From Echinococcus granulosus (taxonomy: Eukaryota; Platyhelminthes; Cestoda; Cyclophyllidea; Taeniidae): a stretch of DNA of 64,000 bases. The stretch covers positions 568,705-632,704 of the forward strand of contig NW_020170401.1 in the NCBI RefSeq assembly GCF_000524195.1, in the 5' to 3' direction. The translations under genes and the position numbers were made by a program. The notes beneath the pieces were generated by a model. It ran no database searches and was not told where the DNA came from. It saw only the letters and a list, made by a program, of their open reading frames with translations. Shown piece after piece: positions 24,001-39,000 of this stretch (position 1 is the first letter of the stretch; each line of letters opens with the position of its first letter).

Positions 24001-27000
24001 GCGGCCGTTTGCTTGTCCCGCTTCCTTCAGTTACTTAAGAGCCCGGACTACTTGAGTTAGTCCTTGCGGATGTCATGAGGCATATTGGCAAGGGCACGGC
24101 TTTATTTTTGGCAGAATACCTGGCATTTGCAGTGTTTCATGCTACCAGACTGGAGGTGGAATCAAGGGGTCTTTATTTTGTCTGCAGTGCTTCATTGTTT
24201 ACACGACAGATTTGGCACTGCTCTTGGTCTTGCATGAATTACTCTAAAAGATCCTTTTTATGACAATCCATACCCTCACCTTCGCAGTGACTAAATTAAC
24301 GAAAAGTAGTAGACTTCTGAGGCCTGAGCTTTCGAGTCCCGTAGCTAAGACGATCGCCATACTTGGAATCATTGTGAACTGGAAGAAATGTCCTGGGTAG
24401 GTTATGGCACTGCTCGCTGGTGTTCCATGCCATCGTGGACCACTAATTCGTGTGTACCCTAAGATGAATCAACGATTTCCCACATTTTTCTTCACTCCTG
24501 TAATGGGGTTTGACTTTTTGCTTAGCAGCGGTGATGGGTGCTGTGCATGCTCATACACAATGATATAATCTGATTTATGGGCTATGGTGTTGCGTTTTGC
24601 CACGAATCTCTTGCTTGTTAATCGTTTCACTGGGGTTATTCATCCTACTACCACTACAACAACAATAACTCCCATTATGAACACGATCTATAAATAGCCA
24701 AGGCTGGAGTATCAGAACGCTAACAACTCTCGAATGTATTGTGTGAAGTTAGCAAACATTTTTGTGCGGCTCATTTCACTGATTTTCTCCTCTATTGACC
24801 TCTACCCCATTTTTAGAAGCTAGCGTAGAGTTTGAGATGAAGCCGTTAACGTCGTGTTGGACACTGATACGACATCATAGTCTCCTAGTAGTTTGCCAAG
24901 CAGCCTGTTTATCGCTTTCGTTACCAGACTCACTTCCATCTGATGTTCCAATTACTCTATGTCCAACGTCACAAATGTGTGACGTACTGCCTATTTCAAT
25001 TTATAGCAATGAGTTGCACCAAATCCTGCTGCAAACAGATTAGTTAAGTTGATCATGCTAAGATTGGTGTTGGAAGTGGCTGGTATGTGGGGTCCATGGT
25101 AAGGTATCACATGGGTGTCATCCAATTTCCCTTGAGACGGAAGTACATACAAAAGTATATCACCTCCCCAACAGGGGTACTCGAGGGTTTCAAACATTTA
25201 ACCATCTTAGATTCATACTGTCCTTGGCTCGACGTCCGTGAAATTTTCGGTTTTTTGTGTTACTTTTTTACGTAAGTGTTTTCTATTCGGGTCACTTTAC
25301 TAGCACCACACCTAAAGATGACTCAAACCTGTCCTAACGTTGACCTTGCAGTACCAGTCTACGGACGACAATAGGTTTTCCTCAACCCATCATCGAGTGA
25401 GTTACATTGGCTCTGCCGAATAGATCAAGAAGTGGCATATGTTCCCTATTACAAAAAAAATAGACAAATTGAAGAAAGACTGTAACTAATCCGCTCGCCC
25501 GATCCACCTGAACCACACATGCTTTGTTCTTCGAGTAGCGTACGCACTCCACAGCCGCACCGTTCCTCGTTCTTCCCGCTCCTTTAAAATGCACGCTTTA
25601 ACTCACGCACTTTCATCTCAATGGTGACAACGACCCCACCTCGGCATGACCCTACTGTTTGTTTTATTGGCGTTTGTGTGTAGGTCACGCGCATTTACTG
25701 GCTCAGAGGAGCCTTTATGCTCGCACTCACACACAAGCATGTGGTTTTGGGCTTCAAGTTTAACCTTTTTGTTCCCCTCTTCCTTTTGGTAGGATATTCG
25801 ACTGCCCATTCCAACTTCCAGTAATCCCCACTTTTTGGTAAGTTTTCATTACTTGTCTAACTTCTGCCTTGCTTAGAAGGCCCTTGAACATTACTATGCA
25901 TTGGAGCCCTGTCAATGGGTGGACATTTTCACCAGGTAGAAAGGTCACTCTGTCAACTCAATTGTGATTTAGTATGCTTTTAGAAAAGAGTATTCTCTTC
26001 TACTCAAAAAGTCGGCAACGCCTAACCTACTGTATCATCGCTGCAGTCTCGCTTCTCTATCCCCTCTCATGGTAAATCTTCACATTGGTTTTTTGCTTAT
26101 CTATTTATCTAACCAGGGTCGCACCGATATATCCAGTGTTGTCAAGGAAATTTCTGCAAATTCTGGAGTAGGTTTTTCGTATCTGGCTGATCATCTCTAG
26201 GTCACCCGTGCCCTTCATCGCCGGAATTCACTCCTGCATGTATGAGGTAAGTGGTTGACCTTTTTTCGTTCCGGAAGCAGTTTCTTCCGGCCTTTTTGTC
26301 CAAATTGTGGTGTAGCTATTCCGGTTGAAGATTGGGATGGTTGAGTTGAAATACCTTAGAAGTCTCCTTTTCTATATTCAGTGAGTTTTTTGCTTTCGAA
26401 GATGACCATTTCCAACTTCCTTGCCAATTGCTTTTTAACACCTTTCGACCTGAATAAGCATCCTTTATCCAAAAGGATGTCTTTTTTTCAAACAATTACT
26501 TATAGATGCCTTAAGTGCGCTTAGATGGACAAGTGTGTTACCCTTCTATTTGGTTGGAGTAACGTTACCGCGGCGTTTATGTATTTTTCCCGTCTCCTGA
26601 AATGAAAGTGTTGCAAGTTTTGAAAGTTATTTGGAAGGAGTTTCTTTTAATTTGCCTAAAATTTGCTCCATTGGACCATTTTGAACTTTTTGTGGATGTT
26701 GTTTAGCAAATTTGATTTATTTGGAGTCATAAAAAGAGCAGTGCTGTCTTTACTTCATGAAAGAACGTGAAGAAGGACTCTAGTTCATTTCATTGTGTAC
26801 TCGTTGTGCTGTGCTTAGGTTACCTTTGAAGATGTTGAATCCTACCAGCTTGGACTTAGTTTTGTTATAGGTGACCATAAGGCTTGAACGACTAGTAGTT
26901 TGCGCCCTCAATGTATGGGCCTAACCGCGAGAGCCTGAAAAGGTAGTTGCAGCCATTATCTCTCTATTCTAGCCGTATGGCAGGAGAATCCAGGTCCACA

Positions 27001-30000
27001 ATTAAGCGAATAATACTACCTCTTAGTCCATCGTTTTGGATACATACGAGTTTTATGCTCCCCAATATTATGGGGTTGTTCTAGTCAAACCGTGACTCGG
27101 TTTTTTGAGGCTTAACTAGATATACTGCTATAACCGCACTATACGTGTTGTGAATACCGACTGTATCCTATCAGTGGAGGAAACAAAGCTGTCAATAAAA
27201 GCGCTTGCAGAAGATTTAAAGCACACTGCAGTACTGTGAGGGACACCCAGCAGTAAGACATTCCAATGGTGTCAACGTTTCAAAGGCAGTAGCAAACGCC
27301 TGCTAGTGATGACTTGGATCGTGGCGGTTCGCAGTCCACCTCCTCAGTATTCATTCACATGGACGGTCACTTAACGCATTGACCGCCTAATTTAAGTATA
27401 ATCTGTCATAAATTCGCATAAGATATGGGTTTTCTCTTAGTGTGAACGAAGGCGATCATCTATGATCAGTTGCAACCGTAAAGTTAACCCACACTAGTTA
27501 CCAAGACATGCAGACTGCTGTGTACTGATTTGGCTGAAGGTGGTTTCCAAGTTTTGGGTAAGCATTGAGATGGGTATATACATAAATGGAGCAGTAGGCA
27601 AGTAAGGGGAAAAATAGGGCCATTTTGCACTCAAGTAATTTTGTCTGCTTGAGTGTCTTCTCTTTCCATTGAAACGGTGGATAATACATGCAATGTCGTC
27701 CAATTTAGCCAAGCGATATGACATGAGGCAATCGTTTCACGCATTTACCTGGCTGGTTTTTATCTGCTTTTAAACTACTGTACAGTGTGTCTGATCGTTG
27801 TGGTTCTCTGCTGCCGGCCTTCATTACAGAGTTCCGGATTAAGGCGGTGGATAGAGATCGTCGCGGTTTTGTTGGCTCTTCCACTAAGAGGCTCCACAGT
27901 TTTAACCGTCCACACTTGACGCATTCCTCCTGTTTCGTTAGTAGCATCTAGTTAGAGGACATTCGAGTTATCTCATGATACCTTAGGTGCCATGAACAGA
28001 ACCTGTGTAAACATGAAAAGTAGCTAGCGATTTTGTTATGACGTTACCATTACGACTGTCTCACTCACAAATTAGATTCTTAAGGGCTAGATAGATTTTA
28101 CAACTCACTGTAGCCCAGAAGTTGTGTAAGATGGTGCAATTGGACTATTTCATCGACAAGATACCAGTTTGAGATTCGTTGAAGCCTGATAGCCTTAGAG
28201 GATGGGCTGATTTTCTATTTACATTTAAGGAAGCCAAACCTTACATCACCTACGGCACCCGTGTAGTGGATCTTGATGGTCAGCGAATTTACGTGAATAT
28301 GCCGGAGGAGGAATTGGACAATGAAGCTATCCCCACGCCTATTGTAAGTGTCCAATTCGGGCTCATGTCTTCCCCCCTCTTCCCATCTTCCCTTCTTCCA
28401 GCTGGATTTCTTCGGAGTGCAGTTTACCGATGGCACTCGTTTCCTCAAATCAGCAATGAACAAAAAGAGCCACGAGTTTGCGTCGTGGAAGACCTCTCAG
28501 CTGCCGGTACAGAATTTCCTCTTCCATCAGGCCAAACCCTTCTTCGCCATCATCGTCAATCTCCTCGGTGAGCGACTCTTAAATTATGATTTGCCTAGTT
28601 AATACTTTAACTGCCAGTGTGGCTATAATAAGGTAGGTGGAAAAGAAGACTGTGATCTGACTCGAAATTGGAGTGCTCTTACTGACGTAGGAACTAATTA
28701 TGGCTACTGCTGCTCAATGCTACGTGGTACACACATCGCTATGTCGTCGGATTTGAAGTAAACTCGATTTCAGTCATTTGCCCTCAGCGCCTAATCAACC
28801 GGAATGTTGCGACGCAACAGTTACTTGTAACAGTTCCTGCTGTCACTCAAAGTAGTTTACGTGATGCATATAATTAATGTAAAATACCCTTTTTCTCCGA
28901 ATATGTGATCAATCAAAGTAGTGACGTAGTTTTAACTGAGAAAGATCGGACAATTGAAGAATGACGTGTGAGGAATTTTATCATAGTGTCGAAGACTTGA
29001 ATTGAGATGAAGGTGAGTATGCTGGATGAGCCGAAGGTAGTTATACTCCGAGAGAGTTAGCAGCTAGATTAAGCTTGTCAAACTTTCCAAGATGCCATGA
29101 GTTTGATTGACAGTTTGGTATGCTCTTGATTTGAGGCTTGATTGAAGAGGTGGCACTCTCCAAACGACTAAACGAAATAAATGGTTGAGGAAATGGCATC
29201 ATTCTAGGTGGCATTATTACCAGCTATATTGCTTTGACGACGCCCTTTTCAACCCTTTAATGAACTCAAACGTCGAGGTCCAAAGTGACCCATTGCGTTC
29301 CCTCGAATGTGGGTAATGAATAAGGAGGTTGAGCAGATGGTGAGGTAGAATGTGGTGGGAGCAGGAAGGGTAAATGACGATCCTAAAATCGCCCAGTTTA
29401 GGCTTTCAAACGTATTGTCATGCGGTTGGCATAAATTATTGTTTGTCACATTGAATTCAGATTCGAGTGTAGTTAATCTGCATTACCGATTGTATAATAA
29501 CGATGTGCGGCTTACTTCACCACTCAATCTCATCCTTGAGGTCTCATTTCCTGCACGCTTTCGCGTCTTGAATTGGCCCATTTTATCACGTAGCACGTTT
29601 AAGAGGAGGTATTCAGTCTGCTAATACTCTACTTTGGTTGTTCTCGTGTTACCACAACCATCGCGAAGATATTTTGCTGTCGAGGATGTCATTGTTGAGT
29701 TCTGCCTCCCTCTTCATCAATATGTAGCATCCTGAAGTGGTAATATGCCATGCGAGTAGGAAAGATACGGACAAGGTGAGCGACTGTGTACTAATGACTG
29801 AACGATGTCCTACATCAAGCCTATCCAATGCGTCAATTGCACTTTGTAATGACATTCGCTGGAGGTCAACCTTTTGAAGGGATTTATCGTGCTATTTCAC
29901 CCGAGGAAGTGTAGTGTGACTGTCTGAGTTTATTGACGAATTGCCGGAAACTAATCTCCAGACATCAGCGACCATCCTGTTGAATCTATAGTGTGACTGC

Positions 30001-33000
30001 AGATTAAATCGCCCAAATCAAGTATTCTTTCTCCGTAACACCTAAATTCGGTTGCCAGTCAACAAAATCCAGTTGGATCCTCATTTTGATCGGGGGTGCT
30101 TACTGCTGCCACCAGTGTAGAGGTCCGACTCCCTCCTGAAGTTGTGACATCCCTTACCGCGTGTATGGCTGAAGATCTATTATTAACATTCAGAGGGCCT
30201 GGGTACGGTTGAAAGGTCACACCGTCGCCTCGCGAAGCCTGAAGAAACCTGTATTTAAAACTACCAGTAAATGTCATTTTAGGCTTAAAAGCACTCGGGT
30301 GGATTCCAGACAAATGTGCGATTTATCTCCTGTCTCGTTTCTTCTTTTCCACAGCGTTATGGATAAAAATGCTTCAAGGCTAGCGGTTTTTTGTTGATCC
30401 TGGTTAATTTGTAAGGCATCAGGCTGTTGCTGCTGCTGCTGCTGCTGTTGCTGCACAGGGTCACATGCTTATGAGCAACTAGGAAAAAATGGAAGGCAGG
30501 AATTTAATAACAACAATTAAAATTTATTACCAGTGTGTTAATACCGATGAAAGCAATTGGGGAAGGGAATAAAACATTTGACTTTATTTTTGTAAATAAG
30601 ATATTACACCAACCATTTGGTAATATTAAAGGCCGAAACCATTGATATAATATGGCGTAGTCGAAAAAAAATTGTCCGATTTTCGGTATCGTTTACTACA
30701 ATGACTCCGTGGAATTTGTCGAGTGCGAGTGGGTGTTTATGTACGTGCATGACAAAGCATGAGTGAGCCATCAGTATGGTATTCGCTATTCTGCCCTCCA
30801 TTACTTTCTAGTTTTTGTTTTTTTACTTCCATGTATCACAAAACGTCCATTGAAACTGGTGCATGTGCTTCAAGCTTATCTACTTAACCGTTCGAGGTAT
30901 GGCGAAGGGTGGCTCCTTGTTCTATTTGTTTCATAGCATTTGAAGGGAGCGTGGTGCGTCGTGGCAGAACGCATCACCCGGAATCAAGCGGTTTAAACAA
31001 TTGAAGCAGTTTTTGCGATGAGTCGTCATTGGTCATGATACAATAGTCCCCAGTTCCCATTTTCATCCCTCCTTGTTTAAAACAAACATTGTTTCTGAGG
31101 GGCAAGCAACTTTAGCGAGTGAATCCACCGTACTCACATGTCATATGACATTGAAAACGGGGAAGAAGCACAAGCATTGCACATTTTGAGTCCATTTTTA
31201 GCTCAGTAAACGCACCAGAGGTAATGGAGCTCAAGATGTTGTTACCGAGCGGTGGCTCTCGGAGATTCAACAATCGATATTCTCCATTCAAAATAAGGTC
31301 GTCCGTTGTTGTAAAGAATTTGGCGATAAGTCTTCCCAGGTGAATGCTCTTAAAGCTTGCGGTAGCACATTGGGGTGTGGAAGTCTCCCCATTTCTTCGT
31401 AATAACAGTTCTTAATGTCTACACTTCCTGTAATTATACTTCAGTGACTTTCTTGCACCCTTAACGGATGTTTCCGGAAGGAAAGTGAAGAGATCAAGCA
31501 AAAATTGGTGGTATTATTTTCCACGACTTCGTCTTCTTGAGGTGAACTTCAACGAACCATTTGTCTACTGATGAGTAAACAAATCTGCCCACTTTGATTT
31601 TAGCCAAGAATGAAATGTGTGAAACTGAATTTACAAACAGCCTAGAGGTCACCCGATTGCCGATATTATTTTGGTAGCCTTAAGCACACTTTTTTTTCAG
31701 AACTTAATCCTTAAAAAAAGATATCACGTGCATTTTTGGTTCGGCTATTATCGCTAGAAGTTAACTAGGGTTGGCTATAATGCTTGAGTGATTTCTTTCG
31801 TGGCAGTTCTCATATGGCTGTAGATTTTCATCACTAGGAGGTAACTTTAGGCTACTGGGAGGTGACCATTTCCAGTTTGATGTTTCGTGTCATTTTAATT
31901 GTGATGACCTAGTAATGGCTGCCACAGTAATTATACCTGGAGCTAAACAGGCGACTCTCTCAAGGGTCAAGCATAGGGCGTTGTGGGTCAAGATTTGGTG
32001 GAAAGAACTTTGAAGCTAGCTAATTTCCCGCCGGCTTTTTGAATAATCTTTCACTTTTGCGTATCCGGCTGCCAATTGTGTCTGAATTCGGATTCAGGTG
32101 CTAGCACATTCGCCGCCGGCATCACATATATGCGACGTCGGGGTTCCCTTACCTGACCTCGGGGCGACAAATACTTGTAATTATGAATTCTTTGGTACTT
32201 TTTAATAAGTTTACAATGGTAAGGTAGTGTCAGAATGTTCGCTGGTTGAGGATCATTGCTTTTCCTTCAGTTCTCCATTGACTCCCTGATATTAGGGGTG
32301 TTAAAGTAAGAGGCCTGTATCCTCAACATCTCGGCCACATTCCACAGAATGGAAGCATGAAACTATTTGCCAATCTAAGATGTTTACTTGACCTACATAT
32401 ACTACAAATTGGGCCCGAGTCATTCCATTTCGCATTTCACCCAAGTTGATGCCATTTGTTGCTATGTGAGTTTGGTGCTTGAGGTAGTTTACAGCGCTTT
32501 GATCTCCGAAGACGCCGTGAGAACTACCTACAGGAGAGATGAGAGGTTAATAGCATAGTTCTAGGTCATCTCTGCGGCAGCTTAATTGCCGAAGGCTGGA
32601 AAGGTCTGTGTGGTCGAGTATAAAATTGTGATAGCACTCCCCCTCCTCTCTCTCTCCATCATCGTCTCCAATGCTCTCCATGACCGCTCTTTCATTCACG
32701 CGGGTGAGATCGGAATAAATCTAAGTTAATCGCGGGGAAGGAATGAGAATCACTAAGAGAGGACTTGATTTTAGCAATTTGAATCGCATTGTAACTATTT
32801 AGTGGTTTTGATTTGCTAAGGTCTAGACGCTTATTTCCTTCGTCAGACGTTTACCCTAAAGCAAAATCGGTTAACAAAATACACCGAACTATATTTCTGT
32901 TTTCGGCACTCCTGTCCAGTCGCTTGACCTAGTCATTTCTGGTCTCTTGCCACTCGAGGAGGTGCTGAGTCAATAGTGTCAACAGTTTCTTTAAGGCGAT

Positions 33001-36000
33001 TACAAGTGGTTTAAATCTAATCTTGCTCTATTTCTGTCAAGTATGTTCAACTGGAAACTCGAGTATTTGTCGAAAATCGCTACTATGTTACTATGCCTTT
33101 GTTTTGAGTCTCCACAGATTCTGCCATCTACAGTAAATAGTCGATGACCCCCTTCTATGAGGCATTTTGTAATTCCAATTGCTGATTTGTAGCGTGTTTG
33201 CTTGCCGTTTTCACCAATGTATCGCCGGAGTTACCCTTAGGAAAACTATGAAACGTACCTCCTTTCAAGTCACCTTATTTCAAGTGTACAGATAAACTGA
33301 TAGACCGGTAGTTTAGGCGGCACCAACACAGGTCAAATTGCCAATGACCTGGTAATGTCCTTGTATTCAAACGGGCAGCTAGGTCGAACAAGCTGGTAGA
33401 TCCAAAAACGTCAAAATGCGTGGAACGTTCGATAGATACCACCAGGTGCGGAATGTTACGGGAGATAAGTCTTTTCATGAGAATGGCTGTCCTGGGGTGG
33501 TTTAGGCCTACTGGAAAATCCCAGAATTCAAAGGTTCAAGTTTGATTTTACCGTCCCTCCTACTTTGGATACTGAATTCTCGGATGTAAAAAGTGTACAT
33601 GGCGGTAGTCTCTCTTCAATGGGCATAATTTTCTTTATTCCCTGTAGGATACTTCCGCGACTGCACAAATTCAGCTGGTCAGGTGGATTTCCAACAGATG
33701 ATTGCCTGCCAGGACTGCCCACAACTAAAGGCGTTCCTTCAGCGACTCTACGAGTCTCAGATGGTGCACTGTGTAGGTCATTCATCTTATTTGTTTCCTA
33801 TTTATCTGATTCAACTGGAAGTGTGCTCTGCAACTGCTTCCGTGACCACTTCTACAACATTGTCACGTTAGAAGTGGTGATTTTCCAAGGGGATGGGGCT
33901 TAGCTTCTTGGTTTGGGTTTTTGATCGAATTGTCATGAAGCCTCACAAGTCCGATCTGTTGTCTCATCGTTCGGTTTATCTCTGGTGATGACCTGGGAAA
34001 TGCGAGTTTAGAGATTTCTCTATCGCCAGATAGACAGAAGAGTCTGGGGGGTCAAAAGCATAACTTTATACTGAATTGCTCTATTATGGAAAAGTTTTCC
34101 TTGAAAGCCATCCTCGGTGTTTTCCGACTGAACCAAAAATAATGCGATAGATTATCATCACAGTGAGAATGCTCCCTTATTCATTGGTGGTAGTTTGCAC
34201 CACAAATTTATGTGACCTTGGAATGTCACATGATTAGTTAAAGTAGTTCAGGCAGGGAGGCTTCATTTCAGGAATAGTAATAAAGGCTGGATGATGTACA
34301 TAGAAACGTTTGCGTAAAAGTGACGTAAGGGTATACTGTCTACCGATTTCTCCTGACAACAATGTCAACGCTTCGATGAGAACTATTTTGATTCGTTCAA
34401 ACCTGGTTTTGCTACCTTAGATCAAGGCTCAAGATGTCACCTTTCCCCAACTTCACCCCTCTTTAGTAGATGCTCTTCTTCTATGATACCTAGCCTAGAT
34501 ACCACAGAGGAAGAGGATTATTGTTCTTTTAGGATGATTCTGCCAACTGCGGATTCATTTTAGACTCTGAGACGTATTTGAAGAGGTTACAAGGCCCGCG
34601 GGTTCGGAAATCGCCTTCTTATACAGTACAGCTGCAATTTGCATACCCACAGTGTACTATGTGAATCATTGTTAGTCAATCAGTCACTGCTTTCGTGACT
34701 GGCTCCTTAATGCAGCTACACTGTTCAAACGATTCTTCCGCTTTCCAGTTAAAATGAAATGAGGCTCTGTGATGATTAACTTATTCATTTTGTGGATTTG
34801 CATAGTTAGATTTTCCCCCTCTCGCTCTCCTGAATGGAATCCCTCTGTCCGAAATCATCCTTCATTCTGATTGCCCTCTTTTTAGATGATGCGATTCCTG
34901 TTTCCGTTCGCTAGACTGTTTTTCCCAAACAATAGCCTGGAGGTTAGTCTCATTACTATGACATTTTGTGGATTTTTCTCACCACGGAGTAGATGGGTTA
35001 TGTGTTATGGAGTTAATAAATCATACACGTTATGATTTTTAAAAGCCGTCTTGAAATACTCTCACCGTCTTCTGGCCACCTTTCTTACCCACAAGTCGTT
35101 TTTATTTCCTGAATTGCTTTTGATATGATTAAATCGCCAATTCTTGTCAGGTTGGCGGTTGCTTCGTTACCAATTTTAAACTTCCTTAAATGTTCCTTTC
35201 CCAGGAGCCTTTTAATTGTCCATCTTTCCTATTAAGACCGTGTTTATAACCATTAGGGGAGGTAGTGTGGCTAAAAATCCAAATTTGGATTTTCATTGGA
35301 GCACATTATTTCAATAACTGCCGACGATGAGGCTTTCTGTCTCTCGAATGAATGTCTCCGTCCAAAAGCGCCCTTCATTCTAATTACCCTCTTTTTAAGA
35401 AATGCAACTCTTTATTCCGTTATACGCATAAATCGTTATGAACAGGACAGAGGGCACTGACAAAATGATGCAGCTCCATATTTTATAGTGGGTTCTGACA
35501 AGTCCCTTAAATTACTTGGAAGAATGAATTTTCTCCTTAAATAGTACCCTAACACTAGTGAACATTGATAATGAAGCGTCTATAGTTTGACAGTTATCCG
35601 CAGACATCTGCTTCCTGTCTTTAATCAGGAAAAAAACATGAACTATTTTTAAATGTGACTTCCTTCATTTGGGGAAACAATGCCCAACTACAGTTCGAAA
35701 TATCAACGTACGATTGAGGAAGGTTGGGAGTGGTTAGTGAACGAGCACATATTTTTTCCTCTTAGTTTCTGGACGAGCGATTGGCCAAACACACGGTGGA
35801 TGAATTCGATGTTCAGGCTCGCCTCCTCTCAGATAAGTGTAAGGAGCGTCTACACCAGAGTGGCTCCAATAAGCTCAACTTCGGAGATCCTCGATGGATC
35901 GAGTGCAAGCGCTCAATCACCACCAATGGGGTGATTAACAATCTGCGCATCCGACGCAAACTTGGCCAACAGTTCATCAAGTTAACCTCTAGAGGAGCTA

Positions 36001-39000
36001 CGGTGAGAAATGGTGTATTAAGAGATGGGAAATTTTCTTCTGCTTCTCTCTTTGAAGCGTGCTTCACACCTCTGTGCTCTAATCGTAGACTTGTTTTGAA
36101 ACTTACACCGTTGTCACTGTCATCACCCGCTCATCACTTAGTGTTTTATGCCGCCTCAGTTTTTGTAAAACGCCAAGTTTGTCATAAAAAACTTTGACGA
36201 GATTTTCATGACAAACAAATCGGTGATTGTAATTTTAGCGCCTTGGATCTCCCCCAAAGTCATAATAGGCCATGCCACTATGGTAGATTTGTTATTAAAG
36301 TACAGAAGGGCTGAGAGGCTGCCAAGATGGGAATACAAATTACGGAGACTGAATGTACGACTAAAGTAGGTGTCATTCTACTGTATGGCCTTTCCCCTTG
36401 AGCGTGTCCGTTGACACCCTTCTTGGTGGTCACTCTTCTTCAACCATTATGAGGTAGGAATGGTAGTTGCTAAGTTTTCACATGACCGAGAGGACATTTA
36501 CGCCTAGCCTCATTGATGCAGCACGGCCATTCTGTTGTATCCGAAGTCTCGTGCTCTTTGCGAACAACTGCGTTGGAGTAGAGGGATTCACTGGCTTCAT
36601 CTGGCTCCATCTATGCGCAACAGATGCTGTCCTTGTGTGACATCACAGTGTATTAATCGGTCAAGTATGTCAGGCCAGTTGCTCTTTAGGGTTGAGTTTG
36701 CGTGTTTCCGCCGCCAGTTTAACATCCCATTTCTTCACGAAAGTCGTAAGGCGCCATACCGGTATGGAATGCAATTTATCATTTAACGTATAGAAGGATT
36801 GAGTGCTGTTGGAATGTCTTTCCAATTCTTGAATATTCTTCGCTTTATTTTTTTTTAATTTGTCCAAAATATCACGGTGAACTTTTTGAAACTTGTCGTA
36901 TGAATGCTTCAATTGCCAGACGTTAGTGTCAGTACACTGAATGCCTGTTTGCTTCATCCATCACCCTCTATCTGAGAAGGCCCATGTAAAAGGGGTTCTA
37001 TTGTTTTCTTTGTTATTTCACAATAAAACAGTATTTTAACCATCTTTAAACTGTTACCAAAACTCATTAATTTTATGTTTATTTTCGTCGAGAAATATGA
37101 CAAAATTGGTCCACATTGTCAGCCTAATTTGTCTTGCATGATTAGACTTTGGACCCTCACCGACTGGCTGTGCGAATGTCAGGCACTGTAATCGGTCGAT
37201 TTCAGGCTTTTTTTGCTTATTTATGTGTTTCCGTTGACATTTGATCACTGCATTTAGCTGATGCACCATTTTCTGCTTTAATTTGTGTTTAACGCCTCCA
37301 AAATTTGATTCACTTGCCCCTGCCCATCGAGAAAATCGCTGTCACGCCTGTTATTGGTTTCAGTGACTATCAAAAACTAATTATCACTAAGCCTCCTTGT
37401 CGGCATCACTTGATAATTTTTGGAGTTTCTCAGAGGATTACTTTAAGTGCGTTGATAATCAGCCACTGGAGTGCTCATAGTCACCTTAGTAATTGTCCTG
37501 GGATTGGTTGGTTCCAGTGCCCCCCCCCCCCGTTCGCCCCCTCATTTTCCTTTGCATCTCATTGGTTCCTTTAATTCATAACTACACGTCTATTTGCATG
37601 CTCACTAATCAAATAAATGTTGATCATGCCTACCATTATTCATAATTGGTTGGCCATTGTAACAATTTCCTAATCAGTTTCTCTGATTGCGAGGTCACAT
37701 TACTTTGATATGTTCGGTCACCTGCTCCCAACGATTATTAAGGCAATAAGAGGCGGTCAAAATGATCCTGCGTTTTTCGTTGTGCACCTCTGCAATTCAG
37801 GCACAAATATGCACACAGAACCGAGATGTTGGCCCATCGGCAGTTATTATCCTGTGCTGAACTACTTTCCCTTCATTTTTCTATTTATATCCTCACCTTA
37901 ACTCTCCTGGATAAGAAGGCACTCACAAAGTGGCACACACGGCTATGCTAATTAGCCTTCCATGAGCTCACACATCACGAGTGGTGAGCCACAACTGCTG
38001 TTTGCCTGCTTGCAATATTAAGAATAATTCCAATGCGAGAAAGAAAGTACTGTCTAGCAGGTGACATTGCTGTCCAAATTGGGTGCCTCTCTAGGACACG
38101 ATTTGCCGCTGCTTTTGTACAAGCACGCATTGTATCAGTAGAAGCCATTGATATAATACTTCGGATTTGGTCTTTTCTGACTACTCATCTAGAAGACTTC
38201 CCGTTCCAAATCGGAGAAGGCGGGCTCGCCGTTGACGCAAAAGGAGGCAGCTAACGGTTTCCCCCCGACTCCTTCGATTTCCCACTCCCGTAGCACCAAT
38301 ATGGCCGATGCTGGACGTGGCGACAACTTGTGAGTTATCTTCCCTTTTTGTTATTCCTCTCATCCTGCATTCGTGTGGTGTTAGGGTGCCTGAGTTTCCT
38401 CTTCATCCTATTTATGCGTGAGAGACATCTCCCGGTAGCTTTCAATTTCTCGGGTTTTTGAGCAAAGTGGGTGCCATGTGGATCACATGCGTCAGTTGCC
38501 TCCTTCGTGTTCAAATCACAGAATCTCGGAATAAGTAATCGTTTACGGTAGGAAATAAAGGCGCTCCTCGATTCTTCGTGGCAGTTTTCAGCCGTCATTT
38601 AAGTAGCTCCATTTCACGATGCATTTGAAATGTTGATGGTAGGCGTTATCAGTTTCATCTTGTTTTACAATCCCCATATGGGCTTGCCGAATGGGTGTGC
38701 ACACGAAGCCTGTTTTTGGCAGTCTACAGGGGGGATAATAACCTTTATCTCAAATACGCACCATTAGAGGCTCACAAATCATCTTCTGCATTCCTAAATG
38801 CTGAATTTTAAAAGGCGAACGTCTGCTTTCCCTTTCCACTTTTAATCTCGATTCCCCTAGAGCTGACAGTTTTATGGAAGCTCCCTTTCACTCTCTTCCT
38901 CTCTCCCTTGCCTTCAAGCTAAAAGTTGTCGAGGAGTGTGTCCTTTTGTGAGTATGTCCTCGGTTGAAGCAAGGGTCATGGAGGTTTGTGCATGCCTGCG

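Noticed and set aside
38293..38331. 36-nt candidate exon between cccgtag and gtgagt
   Set aside because: It keeps phase 0 and does not solve the phase problem before the exon ending 39741; the peptide is uninformative.
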